Below are positions 22,340-30,971 of a stretch of DNA of 64,000 nt, piece after piece. A program made the position numbers and the translations under genes. Origin of the DNA: Moniliella sp. 'wahieum' (Eukaryota > Basidiomycota > Moniliellomycetes > Moniliellales > Moniliellaceae). Within the stretch, counting starts at the first letter, position 1. The number at the start of each line of letters is the position of its first letter. Location of the stretch: assembly GCA_003971905.1 (NCBI GenBank), contig RSEE01000014.1, positions 903,205-967,204 of the forward strand, read 5' to 3'. Below the pieces are notes generated by a model, which did not search any database, was not told where the DNA came from, and was given only the letters and a program-made list of their open reading frames with translations.

Positions 22340-23120
22340 GGTATAAACCCTTGGACAGATCAATCGGTGGCTCGTACGTTAGGTCCTGCTCCAGATCCTG
22401 GTTGAACCGAGCGGGTGTAGAGGCTAGGGAGAGACCCTCTAGTTTGGGTGGCTGCCTGCGTGCAAAAGCCGCAGTCCAGACCCTCTGAGGTAGGAGCCGC
22501 GTACGTAGGTCGTTAGACCAGCTGAAGGGGTCCAGGAGCTCCGGCATTACTCTGTTCCTCGCAGCGTTACCACACTCGGTACGCTGTAGCTGGCGGGAAC
22601 AGACAGAGTCCTAAAGAAGAGCAAGCGCTACTGATGAGAGTAACCGCGGCTGGCAGTGCACTCGACGTAAGTCGTAAATTCGTAAGCGTAAGGGTGGTAG
22701 AAAAGGTGGAAGGGCGAGAGAGGAACTGGTAGTCGGGGAGACCAACGGTAATAGACAGGATGATGGTCGACCAGGATCACATGTCACAACTAGCAAGCCT
22801 TAGACATGGCTGCTTATATGCAGCAGAGGGAACCAGGCCTCAAGTGCCTCATGACAGGTATAGACAGAATGCGGGGCACTTCCCAGAAAGGTAAAGACTA
22901 ATGCACAGCCCTTGCTTCCCAAGGCCCTGACGCTGCGCAGTCGGGCACAGGAGGAAGGGTTCTGACGAGACTGGACGCAATAGGCACAAAGCATCGTACC
23001 GATAAGCCCATGTGGCCATGGCGGGCCGCGGATGATATCCGCAGCAAGGATTAGGTGTCGGTTGGCTCTCTCTCGCTAGTCTAACCGGACTGACGCATGT
23101 TGGGCTGAGATGTCTACGAC

Positions 23121-23372
23121 ATGCGGGGCTCAGCGTCCGGAGTAACCGGAGCGCCCCGTAACAATCCCCAAGCACTCGGGTGGATCGGAACTTTTTTCAA
23201 GTGGATCATGGACTGTAAGGACCCCAAGCCATGCATCGTCTCGAAGGACGTGGAGATTTTCTCGTGGGGTGCGCTGGACGAAGGATGCTCTATTCGATTG
23301 CAAGATATATATGTGCATGATATTCCAATGATGGAGGCGCATCCCGACGTATCTCCCGCCCCGTCGCCGTAA
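23121..23372 (+). CDS. Hypothetical protein frame, 83 codons
   Basis: A short open frame with aromatic-rich content (TFFKWIMDCKD, EIFSWGALDEGC) ending at 23372. It is not recognised and may be an exon or fragment associated with the frame at 21848, which lies on the same strand. Confidence 0.18.
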   Translation: MRGSASGVTGAPRNNPQALGWIGTFFKWIMDCKDPKPCIVSKDVEIFSWGALDEGCSIRLQDIYVHDIPMMEAHPDVSPAPSP

Positions 23373-23751
23373 CTGGGCCCTCAGGCATGCACCTGCCCTC
23401 GTTTCGTCCCGCACGCATGGTTTGCCGCCATCAGGCGCGCACGACTCGCCCCCGCACTCTGTGTTCACACTCTTGTCGCCACCGGCACTTCCGTATCGTG
23501 TATATCAGTTAGGCAAGAGCACGCCGTCTTGTTTTGTTCTGAATTACCCCGCCGCAACAGAGGCTGACGTAAGCATGCACCCGCTGCGGCAAGTAAGACA
23601 TGCGCCGCACGGCCCATGCGAGACCCTCCTGCGAGAGGCTGGGGTGGCCAGACCTTTTGCGTGTTCGGCGTGTGTTTCTAGGCTGGCCTGACGCTTGGCG
23701 TTGTGCGGCACCCCGCCGCCGCCTTGGCGTCCTTCCGGTGCTCGCGCCCGC

Positions 23752-23867
23752 CTTCACCGCCACCACCACGCCACCGCCACGCCACCGCCTCGCCACCCCC
23801 GCCACCGCCGTCGCCACCCCCGCCACCGCCGTCGCCCCCCCCGCCACCGCGTCGCCACCCCGCCACC
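23752..23867 (+). repeat. CCGCCACC-rich minisatellite in the acyltransferase leader
   Basis: Imperfect units of CGCCACC and CCGTCGCCAC run directly into the start codon. Each unit contains GCCACC, the optimal context upstream of a fungal ATG, but only the last copy (GCCACCATG) is followed by ATG. Confidence 0.6.
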
Positions 23868-26800
23868 ATGCCCGACCCCGACCCCCATCCCCCCCAGCCA
23901 GCCAACGCTGCTGACGACCTGCCTCTTTGATCTGGCCCTCAGCTTTGGCGCGTTGTGCTCCGCATCTTCTTCCGCTCCATCCAGCCCCGTGGCTCCTGGC
24001 ACATCCCCGCTGCCAACTCTGGCACGGCCGTCCTCTTTGCGGGTGCTCCCCACCACAACCAGTTCCTCGACCCTTTGTCCTGGGCAGCGAAGCCTTCCGC
24101 GGTCCGGCCGCCGCGTCAGCTTCCTCACCGCGGAAAAGAGCTTGCGTCGCAAGTTCATTGGCCCGGCCGCCCGCATGATGGGCTCCATCTCTGTTGTTCG
24201 CGCGGCCGACTGTGCCAAGCCTGGCATTGGCGCATCTCGTATTGGCCCGAGGAGATGGAGACAACCTACTGCGAATCCAGGGGCACGGCACCCAGTTCAC
24301 CCAGCAGCTCACCCCCCGTGCCCAGCTGGTACTGCCCAAACTCTTTGGCTCTGCTTCAGCCGAAGTGGTTAAGGTGGTGAGTGATACAGAGTGCATCATC
24401 AAGGCTCCCTTTAAGGATGTGCCGAAGAAGCTGCCGGTGCGACAAGCTCTTGCCCCACCTTCTGCCGCCTCGACTAATCCCGGGCAGCATCGGCCCCTCC
24501 GAGGAGACGAAGCCTCTTCTGGAGCCCATCTCGTCAGAACAGCCAGGCACTGAGTTTATTGTCTTCCCCCACATCGACCAATCCAGGATGTACGCCCAAG
24601 TGTTCGACAAGCTCAACGAAGGTGGCAGCCTAGGCATATTCCCTGAAGGTAGAGACCCCCCCCTCCTCCATTCTCTTCTCCGTCAATCTCTTTCGTCCAT
24701 GCATTCCCTGACCTCCTCTCTTCCCGTTCAGGTGGATCACACGATCGTACGGACTTGCTTCCGCTTAAGCGCGGTGTAGTGATCATGGCTCTGGGCGCGA
24801 TTAAGGCCAATCCGAAACTGAAGGTGCAAATTGTGCCGGTCGGCTTGTCGTATTTCCACCCGCACAAGTTTCGGTCGCGCGCTGTGGTCGAATTTGGCAG
24901 TCCGATTGATGTCCCTTCTGACCTAGTCCAGCTCTTTGCCCAAGGATGGGGACAAGAAGCGCAAAGCGGTGGAAGAGTTGATGGACATTGTGTACAATGG
25001 GCTCAAGTCGGTCACACAACTTGCCCCGATTATGAGACGCTCCAGCTCATCCAAGCTGGGCGGCGACTGTATGTCCCACCGGGAATGAACTACAGTGGTG
25101 AACTGGAACCCATGCTGGATTGGGACACAGCACACCACCGCACCCTTTCAAGGGAGAACATGACCCCATCTGCCCATGCTCATTTGAGTCTGGGCCAGGT
25201 GGTGGACCTGAACCGTCGTTTCATTCTGGGCTACATGACGTTTAAGGACGACCCTCGCGTCCAGCGTTTCAAAGCATCGGTATTGGCCTACAACCGTCGC
25301 TTGGCCGACTTGGGGCTACGGGATCATCAAGTGGAGGTGGCACGACAAGCCAATTTCCCGTGGTTGGATTGCTCTTGTACCGCACTTTTCTCCTGCTGTT
25401 CTGGGTGGCTTGGCTCTACCGGGTTCATCTTGAACATGCCCTTTTCATTGTGGCCAAGGTGATCAGTCACAAGAAGGCCAAGGAGGCACTGGACGCGTCC
25501 CAGGTTAAGCTCCAAGGCCGCGATGTGTTGGCCACCTGGAAAATTCTTGTCTCGCTCGGCATGGCGCCGATCTTGTATGCCTTCTATGCCATCCTCCTGG
25601 CCTTTACCTCTACACAGCCAACTGCTGCCCCATGCCCATGCCTGGTGGCTTGCCCCGCTTTCCGCCTTGGCCTCCATGCCACTCTTGGCCTACAGTACCA
25701 TCAAGTTTGGCGAGGCGGGCCTGGATATTTACAAGTCGCTCCCTCCCTCGTTGTCAGTCTTATCCCTGGCCGTGGTTCTCAGATTGAGGCACTGCAGCAC
25801 ACCCGCCGTCTCTTGGCACGCGACCTGCAGCAGCTCATTGACGAGTTGGCACCCCAAATCTGGCCTGACTATGCCCAGTACAAACAGACAATGCTCCAAC
25901 GTGCCGAACGCCGACACAAGTCGAGTGTGGCGGCCACCACAAACGAGCTCTCTGTTCCGGCCCCCTTGGGTCTTCCAGGTGCATGGATCGAAGACGAAGC
26001 GTTGTTTGGATGGCGTGCTTCGGGCCACCACCGTTCAGACTCGCATCGGTTCCCGTCTCCCTTTCTTTCGCCACAGCTCGCGCGCACTTCACCTGCGCTC
26101 TGCCGGCGGTTCATCCTCCCTCACCTCACCCCACCTGCCAGCAGGCTCAGGCGGCATTCCTGATTGGCTTTGCCCCTGGCGGCGCAGAACGGGTTCCAAG
26201 ACACGGAAGCGGCTGAGGAAGAAGCACTTCCGCCCCTGGATGAAGCAGAGTACTTGGCTGCGCTCGACTTGGCTGCGTCCGAAGTGGGCAGCTACGCCAG
26301 CACGTTCACCCGTGCCGCCGCCGCGGCTCGGACCCACCAGGCTGAAAAGTCGACTAGCACAGCCTCGCCCGCCAGCTTGCTCGGCGCATCGGGCTTGTCC
26401 CCCTCGTTCGCCAAGGCACGCAAGAACTTGTCCCATTCCTTGTCGAAGTTGCTTCCTCCCAAATCGGAATCGGGAGACATGGCCGAGCCCGAACCCAAGC
26501 TCGCGCCCGAGACCGAGACCGGGACTGAACCCGAGCCCCAGCCGCCCACCAGCGCACCCGTGGGCACGTCCACCGCCACTGACCTCACGGCGCCCGCGAG
26601 CCACGAAGCGGTCGCGCCTGCGGTGCTGCAGGTCCCGCGCACCGCTTTCGCACTCGCTCTCATACACTGGAGGAAGACATTTCGGCCGGCGAGCTGCGTG
26701 CGCACTATGCCGCTGCTTCGGCGGCCCTAGCGGACGCGGATGGGTCCCCCGGGCACGCGAGGGGCAAGAACGAGAACGAGACCGAGAACCTGGCTCAGGT

Positions 26801-27007
26801 CCCGTTTGACCGTGCGGCTCACCTTCTCGAAGGCCACGGCCACGGTCACGGCCACGGTCAAGGTCACGGCGCCGACGACCCGCTACTGACTCGCCCTTGC
26901 ACTTGCCCCCGCTTCGACCGATCCCCAAGCTGGACGAAATCCCACAAGCTAGTCGCACCCCGTCTCGTCCTGCCAGCCCCGCGCTTTCGCCTCACATGCC
27001 ACCATAA
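23868..27007 (+). CDS. Glycerol-3-phosphate/DHAP O-acyltransferase (SCT1/GPT2 type)
   Basis: A membrane enzyme catalysing the first acylation of glycerolipid synthesis in the ER. The start at 23868 has a perfect GCCACC context. RVVLRIFFRSIQPRGSW is near 23950. The acyltransferase motif with the catalytic His, in GAPHHNQFLDPL, is near 24050, followed by FLTAEKSLRRKFIGPAARMMG near 24125. The substrate motif LGIFPEG/GSHDRTDLLPLK is split by an intron at 24649-24731. Two or more membrane segments lie at about 25370-25720, before KFGEAGLDIYKS. The C-terminal tail is acidic and Pro/Glu-rich, contains a His-Gly repeat near 26845, and stops at 27007. Several single-base frame breaks occur, for example the TTT run at 23944-23946 that should be TTTT. 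Motif order matches yeast SCT1/GPT2, and the long tail matches the phosphorylated tails of that family. Confidence 0.88.
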
Positions 27008-27043
27008 GGGCCTAAGGCCTTGGCCTAAGGTCTAACCCCTAAC
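27006..27043. repeat. AAGGCCT-type heptad tract
   Basis: Imperfect units of GGGCCTA, AGGCCTT and GGCCTAA immediately downstream of the acyltransferase stop. A relative of the GAGGCCT tracts. Confidence 0.5.
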
Positions 27044-27150
27044 GCCCACCTCTCATAACATGTAACAAGTGGCCCAGACCCCGTCGATGAACAAGATTCT
27101 CCCCAGCGCGAGCCTCCTTTTGGTGTTTACGCGTCGTTCGTTGCATGTTA

Positions 27151-27178
27151 GGTGACCGGTGACCGGTGACCGGTGACC
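27151..27178. repeat. Heptad tract (GGTGACC)4
   Basis: Four perfect tandem copies of GGTGACC in the spacer between the acyltransferase and ROT1. This is the cleanest member of the dispersed heptad family. Confidence 0.9.
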
Positions 27179-27543
27179 GTAGAATAGACAGGCATTTCAA
27201 CTGCCGCCCTTTGCTCCCCCCTGGCTGGGGTTCCCCGGCCTACCAATTTCACTCCCCCTTGTTATTTTTCTCGTAGCGAATTATGGCCAAGCCGTAGCGG
27301 GGGACTGGGGGTAAGCTGACTGACAAGCCTTACCCCTTACCCTTGAGCTCAAGCTTGAGCAGACTGAGTACTGAGCGCCTGAGCGGAGAGACAGTGGGAG
27401 AGAGGTGGCTACCGCAGGGGAACAAGGAGAGAGAGGAGCTGGCAAGATACAGCATGGAGAAGACCGTGGGCGTGATTGAAAAAAAAAGACAAAAAGAGGA
27501 GACACGGGCAACGTAGGGCTGTGGCGATGGGATGTGTGAAGGA

Positions 27544-27560
27544 GGGGGGGGGGGGGGGGG
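27544..27560. repeat. Poly-G run of 17
   Basis: A 17-base G homopolymer just past the 3' end of ROT1. Its exact length is unreliable given the indel pattern of this assembly. Confidence 0.85.
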
Positions 27561-27622
27561 AATGGTCCAGAGGAGGAGGTACAGGGGCAGACGTAAGGTA
27601 CGGGCGCCTTCACGCTGTTGAC

Positions 27623-28436
27623 TCACAAGCTGCTACTACCGGCGGCGTTGGCCTGGCAGGAGGAAAGAGGGGGAACACAACGTCAGTAGGCGAGCAGGGG
27701 AAAACGAAGGGAAACAGAGGAAACCGCAGGGACACGACGTACCGCTTGCTTCAGCGCCTGAGTCGGCAACATTTGCGGCGGGTTGAAGCGTTGCCACATC
27801 AGCGGCTTCAAAGAGCCGTCCCAGTCGTACAGCTGGAGGTAATACGCTGCCTCGTCGTAATGGGTATCGATGCCGATCTGGAATCCCTTGAGGGTCTCCT
27901 TTTGGCCATACCATTGTACCTGCTCCGAGTGGCTGTTGCAACGCGACGCTTGCAGCATCGCTCCGTCTGCCGGGAAGGGGTTGAGGATGACCCAGTTGGT
28001 ATCGTTGACAGTGTAGGAGCCGTGTTGCCAGATCAGATACGCCGACACGCACATTGGGTTGCTGCCGTTGATTTGTACTGGTACAGGGCCTCCTCAAAGA
28101 AGCCATCGTCGGTAAAGCTGTAGCTGATGCCGGCCGATTGCGGGTAGGTGAAGGAGTTGTTGGCCGGGTTGTAGAAGTTGAGGCCGGTCAGCACATGGCC
28201 TGCGCCGCTGCTCCAGGTGCCACTGAGGGACGTGACATTGTTGGCCTGGCCAATGCCGGTGCCGACGGCGGCGCAGCGACGGTGGGCGCCGGCGACGCTA
28301 CCAGCGCGACGAGCCCAGCCAGGGCGGTGGCCAAGGCGGCGGCGGGGAGGGCGGCGAGGAGGGCGCCCCGGCGGCGCGTGTGCGCAGGGCGGGGGGACGA
28401 GGCGGCGGCGGAGGGAGGAGGGGGCATCGAGCGCAT
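27623..28436 (-). CDS. ROT1: ROT1-like ER protein-folding factor
   Basis: Rot1 is an essential fungal ER-membrane chaperone needed for cell-wall glucan synthesis. The start (28436, or 28427) gives an N-terminal basic segment, then a hydrophobic run (LLAALPAAALATALAGL) acting as signal or anchor. The diagnostic blocks SGTWSSGAGHVLTG, FYNPANNSFTYP, YSFTDDGFFEEA, LIWQHGSYTVNDT and NPFPADGAM follow, then the IDTHYD and LQLYDWDGS blocks and NPPQMLPTQAL. An intron at 27653-27741 (GTACGT..CAG) leads to a short last exon stopping at 27623. Frame breaks near 28270 and at the TTT run at 28072-28074 are single bases. The yeast C-terminal membrane anchor is not obvious here; the tail after the last intron is only about ten residues. 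Confidence 0.88.
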
Positions 28437-29399
28437 CGCACGCAGCCCTGGCGGTGTGGCGGACAGAGCAGGGGAGAAGGTGGTGGCGCTGGGGGGTGCT
28501 GAGCCTGCGCGGCTGCTCCCGCTGGGCGGCTGGGCAGCGCCGGCGGGCTGCGGCGCCAGCCGAGTCGCAGCGCGTGGGCCGGTGGTCTGACCCGTGATCT
28601 CACCGGCCGCCGGCGAACAATGCACCCGTGCCGCCCGCCCACCCACACTGGTGTGCTGCCGCCCGGCATGGCGGCCGCATCCCGACCACTGCAGCGCAGC
28701 GCAGGGCCTCTCTTGGCACCCGCACCCGAGCGCGGCGCGGCGCCAGCCTCGCGATGGACCCTCTGACCCAGCCAGCGGCGGGGGTGGCTGTCCCGCGGCA
28801 TGCCGCGTCACACCCCGTGTGCACCGCGGTGGCCCCCGATCGCCACTTCTGCGTGGCTGGCGCCCTGCCCGTGCCGCCGTGCTCCGATCGGCCTGCTTCC
28901 CTCTGCTGCTGGGGAGCAGGCGGGTGTAGACCGGCGGTGTTCCTTGTGGAAGCGCCAGCGTGCATGCGCTGTCCGGCAACGTGCATGACACTGGCCCCCG
29001 GCGCCGCTGCGCGCCCCCTGCGGATGCGTGCGGGTTTCCTCAATGTGTGATGTGTGCATGTGACCGTGACCGGTGACCGGTGACCGGTGACCCCTGATGC
29101 AGATGGGGTCTGCTGGCAGCTGCAGCACAGGAGGAAGAGCAGCAGCACAGGCAGCAGCACTGCGGCAGCCGCCAAAACAAAAGCACGGCGGCCGTTCGGA
29201 CTTGCCAGGGTGAAATCTGAAATCTGAAAGGTGGACTGCTGCCTCTGCCCTGGCGCAGCAACTGAACATTGCACTCTTCTGGTGCTATTACGCAATCCAC
29301 CTGCCAGCCCGCTTCTTGCCGTCGTCTGCGCATCGCTCATCCGTGCTTCTGCGTGCAGTGCCTTGCCATCGACGACGACCCGCCGCCGGCCCTACAGTC
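28437..29399. other. Divergent spacer between ROT1 and bL36m
   Basis: About 960 bp, very GC-rich on the ROT1 side, with the presumed divergent promoters. Long overlapping frames exist on both strands but none shows a domain. A GTGACC heptad tract lies at 29060-29092. Confidence 0.45.
29060..29092. repeat. Heptad tract (GGTGACC)n
   Basis: Three perfect GGTGACC units preceded by two shorter GTGACC units in the divergent spacer between ROT1 and the bL36m gene. Confidence 0.85.
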
Positions 29400-29857
29400 A
29401 TGCTCGGCGCTCCTCTCCGTTCCCTCCTTCGGCCTGCCCTCGCGGCCACGACACGGCCCGTCTCTGTGTCCGTTGTGCGGGGAGTGCATATGGCACGGAG
29501 TGGTTCCACTCCCCGTGCGGTGCGGGCCTCTGCGCGCATCGCCACAACCGCTTGCTGCCCCCCTTTCCGCCCCGCTCCCCTCGCACCCCACTTGCACGTC
29601 CACGTCGCGCCACGCCCGCCACGGCGCGCGGGATGAAGGTGCGCACGTCGCTCGAGAAGCGGTGCAGCTCGTGCCAGATCGTCCGGCGGCGTGGCAAGAC
29701 GTTCGTGATTTGCAAGGCGCATCCGCGCCACAAGCAGGTATGTCCATCCGTCCCCCCCGACCAGGCTCGGTTGGGTTTTGCGCGAGGAGATGCAGGTTGC
29801 GCGATGGGTACTAATGCGTGCTGCTTGGTTTCTGTTTCCCAGCGGACACGCAACTAA
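29400..29857 (+). CDS. Mitochondrial large-subunit ribosomal protein bL36m (RTC6-like)
   Basis: A small zinc-ribbon protein of the mitochondrial ribosome. The Met at 29400 opens an Arg/Ser/Ala-rich, acid-free presequence ([19 protein letters not shown]) typical of matrix import. The mature part starts at 29633 with [14 protein letters not shown] and contains the zinc ligands in CSSC and C-K-A-H, as in bacterial bL36. An intron at 29738-29842 (GTATGT..CAG) separates HPRHKQ from the final RTRN and the stop at 29857. The presequence and mature parts are in different frames, so an additional intron or a single-base error lies between about 29450 and 29630. Confidence 0.88.
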
Positions 29858-30026
29858 CCTGGCCCGGGTGCGCTTGCGCATAGTCGTCGGCCAGAGGAAG
29901 AAGCCCCCCCGATGCATGTGATTTGGTTGGACTGATGCTGCTGCTGCTGAGCGGGGTGCGATGCAAAGGGGGTCTGAAGACTTCATTTTGGCATGGGCTA
30001 AGATAGCAAGGGGGGAGGCAGATGAG

Positions 30027-30080
30027 TCCTGAGGCCTGAGTGGAGAGGGCCTTAGGAGGCCCAGGCCTAAGGCCTAACCC
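30027..30080. repeat. GAGGCCT/AGGCCTA heptad tract
   Basis: Imperfect GAGGCCT units followed by AGGCCTA units downstream of the bL36m gene, matching the tracts at 14992, 18313 and 27006. Confidence 0.5.
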
Positions 30081-30251
30081 TCGGACGAGGTCGACAATGA
30101 ACTGCTGGCCAAGGGCGGGTTGAGAGCAAAGGAGGGGTAGGGTTGGGTGACACGTGACTCCGGGTGTGATGTGGTGATCGCATGCCGCAGGGCCCAACCA
30201 CCCCCCCTGTACTGGTCTGCGTCCTGAGGCCCTGGGGCCTGACGCGCTGAC

Positions 30252-30277
30252 GTGACATGTGACATGTGACATGCGAC
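30252..30277. repeat. Heptad tract (GTGACAT)n
   Basis: Three tandem GTGACAT units and a degenerate fourth. It has the same GTGAC core and period as the GGTGACC tracts with different filler bases. Confidence 0.75.
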
Positions 30278-30427
30278 ACCTGGCACGCGCACCGGCTAAT
30301 CATGATGCAGCCATGCACCTGGCGAGCACTAGCCCAGCCAGTGGCTAGTAGTGGCCGGAGCGAGCGGCTCGATCAAGTGCGTGCACAGGCCGCAGGGCGC
30401 AGTACCGAGGCAAGGATGATCGGGGTT

Positions 30428-30455
30428 GGTGACCGGTGACCGGTGACCAGTGACC
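30428..30455. repeat. Heptad tract (GGTGACC)4
   Basis: Three perfect GGTGACC units and one AGTGACC unit, about 330 bp from the left end of copia element A. Confidence 0.85.
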
Positions 30456-30497
30456 GATGGCGATGCAGGCGCCACGCGGTGGCGCTGACGCGTGAGG

Positions 30498-30519
30498 GGT
30501 GACGGGTGACGGGTGCGGG
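30498..30519. repeat. Heptad tract (GGTGACG)n
   Basis: Two GGTGACG units and a degenerate third, 43 bp from the end of the GGTGACC tract at 30428-30455. Confidence 0.65.
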
Positions 30520-30783
30520 CACAACCGCCGTGCTGCCGCTGCGGCCGCAGCCACGACGCAGCACGCAGGCAGCGCGGCCGGCATGTCGGCGGGCGTTCGC
30601 AGCGGGCGTTCGCATTGCAGGGGGCCTGGCGTGCCGCCCAGCCGGGGCGGTGGATGCTGTGTGGCCGCCCGACCTGCACCCAGGCTACAACCCACCCGCC
30701 CCGCCGCCCGCACCGCCCCCACCCCCCGCCGCCGCCTCGGCCGTGGCAGAGCGCGCGGCCCCCCAGCCCACACCGCACCCTCC

Positions 30784-30788
30784 CTCCC
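30784..30788. repeat. Target site duplication CTCCC, left copy of element A
   Basis: Five bases directly before the left LTR, identical to 35845-35849 after the right LTR. Five base pairs is the normal copia duplication. Confidence 0.88.
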
Positions 30789-30948
30789 TGTCGGCCTCGC
30801 TACTACCACAGAATGTGAGCACTGAACGTCGTATTTGACTAAGAAGCTTCTGCGACTGACTCGTCCAGAAGACTGGTGCGAGCTCGGAAGGAATGAAAGC
30901 TGACTCACGTGACTCAGGGTCCGCGCGGTCCTAGGACGGATGTCAACA
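30789..30948 (-). repeat. 3' LTR of element A
   Basis: A 160-bp long terminal repeat starting TGTCGG and ending TCAACA on the plus strand. A five-G run (minus strand) immediately inside it at 30949-30953 is the likely polypurine tract. Confidence 0.95.
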
Positions 30949-30971
30949 CCCCCGCTGACCGGAGGGCCCAG

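Larger units (their letters stand above)
21416..23867. other. Unassigned 2.4-kb region with short open frames
   Basis: No recognised gene. Two plus-strand frames look more protein-like than background: 21848-22339 (163 codons, with VSCIFGPDGNQCYSTLFEL) and 23121-23372 (83 codons, with FFKWIMDCKDPKP). Neither has a domain I can name, and nothing visible links them by splicing. They could be remnants of a mobile element. The last 120 bp are a CCGCCACC-rich repeat in the leader of the next gene. Confidence 0.35.
29858..30783. other. Repeat-rich spacer left of copia element A
   Basis: About 0.9 kb without a recognised gene. It holds GAGGCCT heptads (30027-30080), a GTGACAT tract (30252-30277), a GGTGACC tract (30428-30455) and a GGTGACG tract (30498-30519). 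Three different heptads within 270 bp is the highest density in the window. Confidence 0.5.

Noticed and set aside
22236-22547. Minus-strand frame of 103 codons with a reasonable composition
   Set aside because: No recognisable domain, and it overlaps the plus-strand frame at 21848-22339. Cannot choose between them.
26990-27060. Telomere-like CCCTAA-containing stretch
   Set aside because: Only isolated near-matches to a telomeric unit within a GGCCTAA heptad tract, and coding genes lie on both sides.
28188-29340. Long overlapping frames on both strands between ROT1 and bL36m
   Set aside because: Low-complexity Ala/Arg/Pro compositions in all frames, typical of GC-rich shadow frames. Part is the ROT1 N-terminus in another frame.
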